Source of the DNA: an uncultured Campylobacter sp.
GTDB taxonomy: Bacteria; Campylobacterota; Campylobacteria; Campylobacterales; Campylobacteraceae
DNA: 50,585 nt
Direction: 5' to 3'
Assembly (NCBI RefSeq): GCF_937980635.1
Contig: NZ_CALJPG010000025.1
Coordinates: 1 to 50,585 of the forward strand
The notes beneath the pieces are model-generated. The model had not been told where the DNA came from. It made no database searches and saw only the letters and a program-made list of their open reading frames with translations. Made by a program: the position numbers and the translations under genes. Numbering within the stretch: position 1 is the stretch's first letter; every line of letters starts with the position of its first letter. This document shows positions 1-7,767 of this stretch, in pieces.

Positions 1-760
1 GGAGCATCCCCCAGCGAAGAAAGGCCTCTCTCTCCATATCTCCCGAGAGCTCGGGGAGAGAAGGAGACGCGATCTCCGGAAAATGCTCTGAGACATAGGG
101 GGCGAGTCCGGTCTGAAACACAAGCTCCATCTGCTCCGGACTGTCCGAGAGGAGGAGCTTTGTGAGCTCCTCCCGGATCCGCTCCTTCGATACTCTGGAA
201 AGTCCCCGTGCGAGGCTTCGAACCGCCTCCAGCGTCCCCGGAGCGATACGGAAGCGAAGCTGCGCCGAGAAGCGGAGCGCCCGGAGCATCCGAAGCGCGT
301 CCTCCCGGAAGCGAAGCTCCGCCTCTCCCACTGCACGGATCTCTCCTCTCTCAAGATCCTCCATGCCCTGAAAGAGATCCACGATCCCGCTTTTCTCATT
401 GTAGGCCATCGCATTGATCGTAAAATCGCGCCGCCTGCTAGCCTCATGTTCGTCCGTAGCCAAAGCGACACTAAAGCCCTTGTGTCCGATGCCTATCTTA
501 CTCTCGGTGCGCGGCAGCGAGATGTCAAAGCTTTTGTATTTATAGACGAAGTAGCTTTTGCCGACGCCCTGTGCACCGAAGTCTTGCATAATTTGCTCGA
601 AGCGGCGCGGATCCACATCGTAAAGCTCCACATCCACATCAGCGCTCGCCCACCCCAAAAAATGATCGCGCACGCAGCCGCCTACCAGATATATGCGTGA
701 GCTAAATTTTCTAAGATAATCTAAAAGCACGATGAAATCGTCATTTTGATAGATTTTCAA
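1..760 (-). CDS. cca: CCA-adding tRNA nucleotidyltransferase, 3' end off the window; probably chimeric
   Basis: This enzyme adds or repairs the CCA end of tRNAs. Reading from a TTG at 760-758 the frame is open to the window edge (253 codons). It shows the nucleotidyltransferase signature: LVGGCVRD near residue 25, the DVDVE metal-binding acidic pair, then RRRDFTINAMAYN and the REDALRMLRALRFSA block of the class II polymerase family. The TTG lies 20 nt inside the end of the preceding gene, which suggests coupling; a GTG at 730 is an alternative start. Position in C. jejuni beside CiaD (from memory) fits. From about 370-430 down to 1 the codon use changes sharply (CTC, CGG, GGA, TCG; no AAATTT words) and the protein looks Clostridia-like, so this gene may be a recombinant or an assembly join. 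Confidence 0.85.
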   Translation of the reverse strand, partial: MKIYQNDDFIVLLDYLRKFSSRIYLVGGCVRDHFLGWASADVDVELYDVDPRRFEQIMQDFGAQGVGKSYFVYKYKSFDISLPRTESKIGIGHKGFSVALATDEHEASRRRDFTINAMAYNEKSGIVDLFQGMEDLERGEIRAVGEAELRFREDALRMLRALRFSAQLRFRIAPGTLEAVRSLARGLSRVSKERIREELTKLLLSDSPEQMELVFQTGLAPYVSEHFPEIASPSLPELSGDMEREAFLRWGML

Positions 761-2108
761 GTCGGTTTTCGATACTTGCAAGCAAAAATTCCATAAATTT
801 TAAATTTAGCTCCATGCGCGCGTTCAAATCACCCTGATCAAAAGCGTTCAGCCCCTCGAAAAGCACTAAAATTCGCTCTTTTATCGCGCTCAAAAACTCT
901 GCTTCGCTTGAAATTTTAAAATCTGTATTTGCGAGATATTTTGATTTGTCACCCGCTTGAGGTTGTCTCGCGGCCCCAAGATGTCGCGCTTCCTCTGGCT
1001 GGCGCACAGCGGAATTTAGAGCACCAGAAGAGGCAAAACTTCCAGCTTGCATATCCTGCGCGGCAGAATTGTGAAGCTGCGGCATGGCGAACTCATCGTC
1101 TCGCACCCCAGGCATAGTAAAATTCTGCGGCTGTGAAACGAAATTTTGCTGCTGCACGGCAGCATTGCGGATATTTAGCGCGACGGAATTTTGCGCTTGA
1201 AGCGACGCTAAATCCTGCTTTTTAGAATGCGCCGCACTGAAATAATCGTCAACTTCGTTTTTTTTGAAATCAGAGCCAGACCCCAAATCGTCATTGCTTA
1301 GCTCCTTAAAATGCGCACCTAAAATACGAGGCGTCAAATCTTGCTCGCTTTGGGAGTCATCATCCGTAGAATTTAGCGCTAATTCAAAATCTTTACTTTT
1401 GGCAGAGCTTTGCGCCATACTTGCGTTCCTGCTTTGCGGCGAAATAAACCCATTCATATCGCTGCCTAAACTATCGTAAATTTCGCCTGCAATGCCCGAT
1501 AAATCACGAAAGCTTTCGTCAAATTTCGCAGCGGAGCTTTTTAAAATTTCATCGCTTGCAAAGGTTGAATTTGTGGAATTTTTGCCACTTGTGGAAGTGG
1601 AATTTATAAAATTTTCTCCATTTAAAGAGACGGAGGCCACGGAATTTTCACTGCTTGTAAGATCAGAGTTTTTAAAATTCTCCTCGCTGGAAAAAGTAAA
1701 ATTTTCATCTTTTGCAGCAGATTTTTTTAAAGTAGCGTCCGCCGTAAATTCCGCGCTGCTAGGCGCAGAGCTCTTGCGTGCAAGGGCATTTGAACGATCT
1801 AGGGCGGAATTTAAAGCGTCCGATGAAACAAAGCGTGAAGTGGAATTTTTAGTATCTAAGGAAGTAAAATTTTGCGCATTTGATGAAGCGATATCCGGCG
1901 CAGATGCGGAATTTAAGGCATCAGGTGCAATTGGATCTGGCGCAAAAGAAGCGGGGCTTAAAGCATCCTGCGAAGCCTGCGCTCCTGTTTCAGTGCTGTT
2001 TGCATTCACAGCCCCCTCTTGCTGCGCCACCAAATCTTGTGCGCGCTTTTGCGCTTTCATCTCATTTACTGCTTCGATGATATCTTCTAGTTCATTTTCA
2101 TACATCAA
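741..2108 (-). CDS. Low-complexity Asn/Ser/Ala-rich protein with conserved C-terminus, possible CiaD-like
   Basis: 455 aa. The N-terminus (MMYENELEDIIEAVNEMKAQ) and the last ~75 residues, from about SKYLANTDFKISSEAEF to the end, look like folded, charged helical sequence. Between them lie some 330 residues of Asn-Ser, Asn-Phe and Ala-Ser low complexity, coded by repeated GAATTT/AAATTC words. No signal peptide or membrane segment is visible. It overlaps the preceding small gene by 11 nt and the following cca by 20 nt, so it sits inside one transcript. In C. jejuni the gene before cca is ciaD, a secreted invasion effector. The C-terminal helical block could be that domain, but this rests on position and general resemblance only. 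A long antisense open frame over the same DNA is a composition effect. Confidence 0.7.
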   Translation of the reverse strand: MMYENELEDIIEAVNEMKAQKRAQDLVAQQEGAVNANSTETGAQASQDALSPASFAPDPIAPDALNSASAPDIASSNAQNFTSLDTKNSTSRFVSSDALNSALDRSNALARKSSAPSSAEFTADATLKKSAAKDENFTFSSEENFKNSDLTSSENSVASVSLNGENFINSTSTSGKNSTNSTFASDEILKSSAAKFDESFRDLSGIAGEIYDSLGSDMNGFISPQSRNASMAQSSAKSKDFELALNSTDDDSQSEQDLTPRILGAHFKELSNDDLGSGSDFKKNEVDDYFSAAHSKKQDLASLQAQNSVALNIRNAAVQQQNFVSQPQNFTMPGVRDDEFAMPQLHNSAAQDMQAGSFASSGALNSAVRQPEEARHLGAARQPQAGDKSKYLANTDFKISSEAEFLSAIKERILVLFEGLNAFDQGDLNARMELNLKFMEFLLASIENRLENLSK

Positions 2109-2340
2109 TTAGCCACCTCTTAAATTCTGCTTGTTTGCTCGCATCGACGCTTAAAAAGCGCTCTAACATCGCCATATTAACGCCAGAGCTTACTCGATAA
2201 TTTAAATTTAGCCGCGCAAAAAGCACCGCCGCATCGCCATCTTGCGGATTATCGCGTAAAATACCGCGGCAAATCCGCATCGCGCCGTAGATATCGCCTT
2301 TTTTCTCAAGCTCCATAGCGTATGCTAGCGCACCATTCAA
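2098..2340 (-). CDS. Small TPR-like protein
   Basis: 80 aa, starting with TTG at 2340 behind a GGAG ribosome site that overlaps the leuB stop region. Residues 3-40 read as a tetratricopeptide-type helical pair (AYAMELEKKGDIYGAMRICR, then a second helix around DGDAAVLFARL). The C-terminus is a further helix ending in KRWLIDV. It lies 9 nt after leuB and overlaps the next gene by 11 nt, so it is co-transcribed with leuDB and cca. I know no experimentally defined function; a scaffold or partner for the low-complexity protein that follows is conceivable from the tight coupling, but that is inference. Confidence 0.75.
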   Translation of the reverse strand: MNGALAYAMELEKKGDIYGAMRICRGILRDNPQDGDAAVLFARLNLNYRVSSGVNMAMLERFLSVDASKQAEFKRWLIDV

Positions 2341-2349
2341 AGCTGGCTC

Positions 2350-3420
2350 CTAAGCCTTAGCCGCGTAATCTGCGATGATCGAGCCGATCTCTGCAGTCGA
2401 GCAAATTTCTTTGGCGTCGTACTGCGCGATGTCCTTGGTGCGGTATCCGTCGCGAAGCACGGCGCGCACGGCAAGCTCGATAGCCGCTGCCGCTTCATTT
2501 TCGCCGAATGCGTATTTTAGCATCATCGCAGCGCTTAAAATCGTAGCGATCGGGTTTGCGATGCCTTGTCCCGCGATGTCGGGCGCACTGCCGTGGATCG
2601 GCTCATAGATGCCTACCTTACCGCCGATACTTGCACTCGGAAGCAGCCCGATCGAGCCGCAGATCATGCTCGCCTCGTCGCTTAAAATATCGCCGAATAA
2701 ATTCTCCGTCAAGATCACGTCGAACTGTGCGGGCGCCCGCACGAGCTGCATCGCGGCATTATCTACGTACATAAACTCCAAATTTATCCCCGCATAATTT
2801 TTGGCTAGCTCGCTTACGACCTCGCGCCACAGCTGGCTTGTTTCAAGCACGTTGGCCTTATCCACGAGCGTTATCTTTTTATTTCGCAAAAGCGCAGCCT
2901 CAAACGCGACCTTAGCCACGCGCTCAATCTCGGCGGCGTTGTAGCACATCGTATTTAGCGCATCCTTTTCGTTTTTAACGCGCGGCTGTCCGAAATAAAT
3001 CCCGCCCGTAAGCTCGCGCACCACCATTATATCGACGCCTTTGATGATCTCCGGCTTTAGCGTCGAAGCGTTTATCAGCTCATCAAAAATCATCGCAGGG
3101 CGCAGGTTTGCAAACGCTCCAAGCTCTTTGCGGATTTTTAGCAGTCCGCTTTCTGGGCGCAGTTCGCGCGGCAAGCCGTCCCATTTAGCGCCGCCGATCG
3201 CACCGAAAAGCACCGCGTCGCTTGATTTAGCGGCATTTAGCGTTTCATCTGGAAGCGGAACGCCCATAATGTCGATCGCAGAGCCGCCCATTAAGCGGTA
3301 GTCAAAATTTAGCTCGAAATTAAATTTATGGCTTACGGCATCGAGCACCTTGATCGCCTCTTCGATGATCTCGGGGCCGATTCCGTCGCCTTTTATCACG
3401 CATACGTCGTATTTTTTCAT
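2350..3420 (-). CDS. leuB: 3-isopropylmalate dehydrogenase
   Basis: 356 aa, the usual length. It oxidises and decarboxylates 3-isopropylmalate to 2-oxoisocaproate with NAD+ in cytoplasmic leucine synthesis. Visible family signatures are the N-terminal KGDGIGPEI loop, the DKANVLETSQLWREVV segment (catalytic Lys), and the metal/NAD signature NLFGDILSDEASMICGSIGL, followed by the EPIHGSAPDIAG nucleotide-binding loop. It starts 9 nt after leuD stops, and the next gene follows 9 nt later, so leuD-leuB head an operon that runs on into cca. Confidence 0.97.
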   Translation of the reverse strand: MKKYDVCVIKGDGIGPEIIEEAIKVLDAVSHKFNFELNFDYRLMGGSAIDIMGVPLPDETLNAAKSSDAVLFGAIGGAKWDGLPRELRPESGLLKIRKELGAFANLRPAMIFDELINASTLKPEIIKGVDIMVVRELTGGIYFGQPRVKNEKDALNTMCYNAAEIERVAKVAFEAALLRNKKITLVDKANVLETSQLWREVVSELAKNYAGINLEFMYVDNAAMQLVRAPAQFDVILTENLFGDILSDEASMICGSIGLLPSASIGGKVGIYEPIHGSAPDIAGQGIANPIATILSAAMMLKYAFGENEAAAAIELAVRAVLRDGYRTKDIAQYDAKEICSTAEIGSIIADYAAKA

Positions 3421-3429
3421 CCAAATTCC

Positions 3430-3912
3430 TTACAAGTTTATCTTTGTTTTTGCGTAATTTATCGCTCCGCCCGCGTCGAGTAGCTTTTGCATAAACTCCG
3501 GTATCGCGCCGAATTTATACTCAGTTTTTTGAGTCAAATTTTTAATTACGCCGCCCTTTAGATCGATGCTAAGCTCGTCGCCCTGCGCGATCTTATCCGT
3601 TTCGTCGCATTCAAGGATCAAAAAGCCGGTGTTGAAGCTGTTTCGATAAAAAATCCTAGCAAAGTTTTTTGCGATCACGCATGAAATCCCGGCGGCCTTA
3701 AGCGCCATCGGAGCGTGCTCGCGCGAGCTGCCGCAGCCGAAATTTTTCCCCGCTACGATGATGTCGCCGCGAGCGATTTTGGACGAAAAATCCTTGTCCG
3801 CATCCTCCATGATATGCGTCGCAAGCACTGCTGCGTCGGAGGTATTTAGGTAGCGCGCCGCGATAATAATGTCGGTGTCGATATCATCGCCGAATTTCCA
3901 TACTTTTGCCAT
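3430..3912 (-). CDS. leuD: 3-isopropylmalate dehydratase small subunit
   Basis: 160 aa; the small swivel-domain subunit of isopropylmalate isomerase, which converts 2- to 3-isopropylmalate together with LeuC. The swivel signature GKNFGCGSSREHAP is at about residues 55-68, preceded by the DIDTDIIIAARYL segment that forms part of the substrate pocket. The length is typical of the compact bacterial/archaeal-type LeuD. It is the first gene of the minus-strand cluster and is divergent from rpoD. leuC and leuA are not adjacent here, although in C. jejuni the four leu genes lie together, so the pathway genes are dispersed in this genome or lie outside the window. Confidence 0.96.
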   Translation of the reverse strand: MAKVWKFGDDIDTDIIIAARYLNTSDAAVLATHIMEDADKDFSSKIARGDIIVAGKNFGCGSSREHAPMALKAAGISCVIAKNFARIFYRNSFNTGFLILECDETDKIAQGDELSIDLKGGVIKNLTQKTEYKFGAIPEFMQKLLDAGGAINYAKTKINL

Positions 3913-4318
3913 ATTTCCGCCTTAAATTTTAAAATAGATGCGCGATTTTACCGACAAATTTATTAAAATCCGCTCAATCGCTCCGATATGAGGGCGGAAT
4001 TCCTCGCTTGAAATTTAGGGCTAAATTTAAACACAAGAGCACAGAGATAGAAAGTACGTAGGCGTTAAATTTTAAATCGGCGGCGTAAAGGAAGCGGAAT
4101 TTCGGCGCACCAATTTTCGTCTTGCAAGCACGGAATTTTAGAGAGTAATCTTAAATTTAGCTAAAAATATAACCTAAATTTTAAAATTTAGCCTAATTTC
4201 TAGAATTTGAAAAATCATTAAATTTAGATAGTTCGCGCCGTATATAAGCAAAAATAAAGAGCGTTTCGGTATAATCCGATTTTCCAAAACCAAATACACA
4301 ACGACACAAGGAGATTTT
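3913..4318. other. Divergent leuD/rpoD intergenic region
   Basis: About 400 bases without a coding frame, rich in TAAATTT-type words. It must hold the promoters of leuD (left) and rpoD (right). The only clear element I see is the rpoD -10 hexamer at 4270-4275. Confidence 0.6.
4270..4275 (+). promoter_or_regulatory. Probable -10 box of rpoD
   Basis: A perfect TATAAT lies 44 nt before the rpoD start. No TTGACA-like -35 stands at the right distance, as is normal for Campylobacter promoters. A strong ribosome site (AAGGAG) precedes the ATG. Confidence 0.5.
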
Positions 4319-6199
4319 ATGGCGAGCCCAAAAGACGCCTTAAGCCCCATCGAGCAGTTCTTCGACGAAAATCAGAAAAGCTACATCACCTACGAAAGAC
4401 TGATAAAATTTTTCGACAAGGCTCCCACCGCGACGGCCGTTAAGAAAGTCGAAGCGCTTACGAAAAAATTCGACGTCGAGCTGATCTCCGCCGCAGAAAT
4501 CTCCAAAATCAAAAATTTAGAGGACGCGAAACTCAAAGAAGCCACGCAAAAAAAGCTGCTGGACGAGGGCTGGGACGAGGAGTTTGATCTATCCAGCGAC
4601 GTCGAGCTTTTGGAGTGGAGCCGCTCGGACAGCCCCGTGCGGATGTATCTGCGCGAAATGGGACAGATCCCGCTGCTAACCAAAGAAGAGGAGATCGAGA
4701 TCAGCAAAAAAATCGAGCTCGGCGAGGATATCATCATCGACGCGTTTTGCTCGGTGCCGTATCTGATCGATTTTATATTGGATTATAAGGAGCCGCTAAT
4801 CAACCGCGAACGCCGCGTCAAGGAACTTTTCAAGAGCTTTGACGACAGCGACGAAGAGGGTGAAGAGGAGGACGAAGAGGAACTATCGGAGGAGGATTAC
4901 GACGACGAGGAGGATGAGGAGAGCGCGGACGAGGCGAAGCAAAGGCGATCCAAAAAGAACGATAAGCGCGCTCTAAAGGTCATCGAAAGCTTCAAGGCTC
5001 TCGAAAAAGCCAAAAAGGACTGGATGAAATTTGCCGAGAAAAACGCCGAGGCGATTAAGGAGAGCAAGGGAATTTTATCGAAGCTAAACTTGGCGTTTAA
5101 AAAGAAAATTTTAAAAGAAAAGCTCATGGATCTGGGGCCTACGAGCAAGCTCATCACCGAGATCGTAAAATCGATGGAGACCGCGCTAAAAAGCGACGAG
5201 GGCTTCGAAAAGGAGCTAAAGCGCTTAGAGTACAAGCTGCCGATGTTTAGCGCCGAACTGCGCGAAAATCACAAAAAAATTCTAAAAGAGATCACGAGGC
5301 TTAGCAAGGACGACATCATCGCGCGCGTGCCGGAAGCTACGATGGTCTCGACCTACGTCGATATAAAAAAGCTCTTTTTGACAAAAGAAGCTAGCAAAAA
5401 AAGCTTCAACCTCGAGCCCGAGCGGCTGAAAGAAATTTTAGAGCAAATTAAGCGCGGCAAGCGCATCAGCGACAATGCAAAGGCGCGCATGGCGAAGTCC
5501 AACCTGCGCCTGGTCGTCTCCATCGCTAAGCGCTACACCAACCGCGGGCTGCCGTTTTTAGACCTCATCCAGGAGGGCAACATCGGGCTCATGAAGGCGG
5601 TGGATAAATTTGAATACAAGCGCGGCTATAAATTTTCGACATACGCGACGTGGTGGATCCGCCAGGCGATCAGCCGCGCCATCGCCGATCAAGCGCGCAC
5701 GATCCGCATCCCGATCCATATGATCGAGACGATAAATCGAATTAATAAAATCACGCGCAAATATATGCAAGAAGGCGGCAAGGAGCCCGATATCAACGTC
5801 ATCGCGCAAGAGGTAGGCCTTAGCGTCGATAAGGTAAAGCAGGTCATCAAAATCACAAAGGAGCCGATTAGTCTAGAAGCGCCGATCGGAAACGAGGACG
5901 ACGGTAAATTCGGCGATTTCGTCGAGGACAAAAGCTCGGTTTCGCCGATCGAGCAAATTTTAAAATCCGACCTAAAAGAGCAGATCGACGATATCTTAGA
6001 GCAGCTCAACGACCGCGAGCGCACGGTCATTCGCATGCGATTCGGACTACTTGACGACGAGAGCGACCGCACGCTTGAAGAGATCGGCAAGGAGCTCAAT
6101 ATCACCCGCGAGCGCGTCCGCCAGATCGAAAGCTCGGCGATCAAAAAGCTAAAGCACCCAAAGATCGGACGCAAACTCAAAACCTATATCGAGAGTTAG
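4319..6199 (+). CDS. rpoD: Primary RNA polymerase sigma factor (sigma 70)
   Basis: 626 aa, full length. Region 1.1 is at the N-terminus. Region 1.2 (around RMYLREMGQIPLLTKEEEIE) is near residues 105-130. An acidic non-conserved insert of Asp/Glu runs lies around residues 180-210. Region 2 follows with NLRLVVSIAKRYTNRGLPF, the 2.3/2.4 segment YKFSTYATWWIRQAISRAI, and then region 3. Region 4.2 has the helix-turn-helix RTLEEIGKELNITRERVRQI near the C-terminus. It directs core polymerase to housekeeping promoters. The start is fixed by AAGGAG six bases before the ATG. It stands alone, with a hairpin after it. Confidence 0.98.
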   Translation: MASPKDALSPIEQFFDENQKSYITYERLIKFFDKAPTATAVKKVEALTKKFDVELISAAEISKIKNLEDAKLKEATQKKLLDEGWDEEFDLSSDVELLEWSRSDSPVRMYLREMGQIPLLTKEEEIEISKKIELGEDIIIDAFCSVPYLIDFILDYKEPLINRERRVKELFKSFDDSDEEGEEEDEEELSEEDYDDEEDEESADEAKQRRSKKNDKRALKVIESFKALEKAKKDWMKFAEKNAEAIKESKGILSKLNLAFKKKILKEKLMDLGPTSKLITEIVKSMETALKSDEGFEKELKRLEYKLPMFSAELRENHKKILKEITRLSKDDIIARVPEATMVSTYVDIKKLFLTKEASKKSFNLEPERLKEILEQIKRGKRISDNAKARMAKSNLRLVVSIAKRYTNRGLPFLDLIQEGNIGLMKAVDKFEYKRGYKFSTYATWWIRQAISRAIADQARTIRIPIHMIETINRINKITRKYMQEGGKEPDINVIAQEVGLSVDKVKQVIKITKEPISLEAPIGNEDDGKFGDFVEDKSSVSPIEQILKSDLKEQIDDILEQLNDRERTVIRMRFGLLDDESDRTLEEIGKELNITRERVRQIESSAIKKLKHPKIGRKLKTYIES

Positions 6200-6285
6200 G
6201 GCAAAACGCAGATATAGCGATCTAGCGACACGCCGAGGTGGCGGGGCTTTTTAAAGCGATGTTATCGCGCGTACCTGAAAAATCA

Positions 6286-6319
6286 TAGAATTCCGTTCTA
6301 AATCCAAAGCGGAATTCTA
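6286..6319. terminator. Hairpin downstream of rpoD, possible terminator
   Basis: A perfect 10-bp inverted repeat (TAGAATTCCG at 6286-6295, CGGAATTCTA at 6310-6319) with a 14-nt loop sits 87 nt after the rpoD stop. It is followed by A5 then T4, so the T-run is weak. It would end rpoD transcripts or form a bidirectional barrier before the next gene. Confidence 0.4.
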
Positions 6320-6400
6320 AAAAATTTTATAAATTCTACGATTTTGCTTAGTTTGATAAGCGAACCGAACTGAGTAGTGTAGGTTATTCAAGGAGACTTT

Positions 6401-6970
6401 ATGAAAACTTTAGTAATCGTTATTTTAGACGGCTTTGCCGACTGGGAGGCTTCGCTACTGGCTCCCGCACTACGATATTTCACGGACTATAGCATCCTTT
6501 ATGCCTCAACCGATAAAAACGAGAAAGTATCGTTTGGAGCTTTACGCGCAAAACCTGATTTAACAATAGATGAAATTTCGCCAGATGCCGCGGCAATCGT
6601 GTTAATCGGCGCTAGAAATTCATGGCGCGAACTGCCTAGCGAAAACGCCTCAAAAATTGCTAATTTAATAGAGGAATTTAAACAACAAGGCAAGGTGGTA
6701 GGCGGTATTTGCGACGGGGCGTATTTCTTAGCGGCGGCAGGAGCGCTAAATGACTGCCATCACACCGCAAATAGTCTAGCAGACATCGTTAATTTGCCAA
6801 AATACAAAAATAAGCATGCCTTTATACAAACAAGTCGCGAAGCCGTAGTAGACGGTAAAATGATCACCGCAAACGGAAACGCATTTATTGATTTTACTAT
6901 TGGGGTGCTGCGCGCCTTAGGAGATATAGACGAAGCAATAATTGCCCAGTGCGAACAAATGTGGCGATAA
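6401..6970 (+). CDS. DJ-1/PfpI family protein
   Basis: 189 aa, one class I glutamine amidotransferase-like domain. The nucleophile elbow is GGICDGAYFLA with Cys104, and the acidic residue that supports it in this superfamily is Glu17 in the segment FADWEASLLAP. Members act as glyoxalases or deglycases, chaperones, proteases or regulators, and the sequence does not decide between these. The start is supported by AGGAGA nine bases before the ATG. It is a single-gene unit between rpoD and a long non-coding stretch. No signal peptide is seen, so it is probably cytoplasmic. Confidence 0.85.
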   Translation: MKTLVIVILDGFADWEASLLAPALRYFTDYSILYASTDKNEKVSFGALRAKPDLTIDEISPDAAAIVLIGARNSWRELPSENASKIANLIEEFKQQGKVVGGICDGAYFLAAAGALNDCHHTANSLADIVNLPKYKNKHAFIQTSREAVVDGKMITANGNAFIDFTIGVLRALGDIDEAIIAQCEQMWR

Positions 6971-7767
6971 GTAGGCAGTGCGCGTTTAGCAAATAAAATT
7001 TTGCCAAAGCAACACTCGAGCATATAAGCACAAATGAGATACAAAAAATACTGAAAATGAAATTTTGCCGAAGCGGTACGACATCGATGCTCGCTAGGTC
7101 TAACACAATACCTTAGTTTGCGTGCTTCCGTGCAAATACAGCATGGAATTTTACGCTCATTTTGCCACTAAAATTATATACGGCGCGAGCCTAAGCCAAC
7201 AGACGCTATGAAATTTAAAACAAAGTGTGCCGCCAAAGCGGTACTTCAGCACGCGCCCATCGTCGTAAGCAAAAACGATGTCTTTCCCGTTTCGCCTTTA
7301 AATTTAGTGGAGCTCACCATGCCTCAAATAACCCTCGCACGGCGAAATTAAATAGGTCTCAAAAAGCAAAAGCCACAAAGCTTGCTTTGTACATCTTATT
7401 TGCCACTTTATACCGAGTCCCGTTATCTCCCGCCGCCTCATTATTGCGCGCCGACATACAATGCAATACCTGTAGCTTTTATGGCCCGTTTATCACATCC
7501 CACCGCCATGATGCCTTGCCCATAATGGAACGCTTTAAAAATAATGGTAGAGCCGTCTCTCTTTACTTACACTTGTCGTACTCGTAATCGCAGTACCCAA
7601 ATTTTGCCGCATTGCTGCGCTGGCAACCGCAATACTATATTAAATTTACTGCTCCGCCGTGCCGTCCCGCTCTTAAAATTTACCTTCCGTAGCCAAGGGT
7701 GTGCTGGATAACACGACGTCGGTATTTTTGTCTCGCTCTAAATTTACCTTCCGTCGCACCGCTAAAT
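6971..7767. other. Long gap with decayed coding remnants
   Basis: About 800 bases with no intact gene. On the minus strand, between about 7150 and 7660, several short stretches in different frames read as plausible protein, each cut by stops (see the pseudogene entry). The open frame on the plus strand at 7225-7587 does not look like protein. Confidence 0.5.
7150..7660 (-). pseudogene. Possible decayed gene, identity unknown
   Basis: Three minus-strand pieces look protein-like but lie in shifting frames. One at 7441-7566 contains DGSTIIFKAFHYGQGIMAVG. One at 7359-7457 contains NGTRYKVANKMYKA. One at about 7150-7285 contains IVFAYDDGRVLKYRFGG. Each ends at a stop and none has a ribosome site. 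This is what a frameshifted relic would look like, but short chance frames in moderately GC-rich DNA could give the same picture. I do not recognise the parent family. Confidence 0.3.

Noticed and set aside
1492..2112. 206-aa plus-strand open frame opposite the low-complexity gene
   Set aside because: It is the antisense of repetitive coding DNA, with no ribosome site and no family features.
7225..7587. 120-aa plus-strand open frame
   Set aside because: No protein-like periodicity. The opposite strand gives better but broken protein-like pieces.
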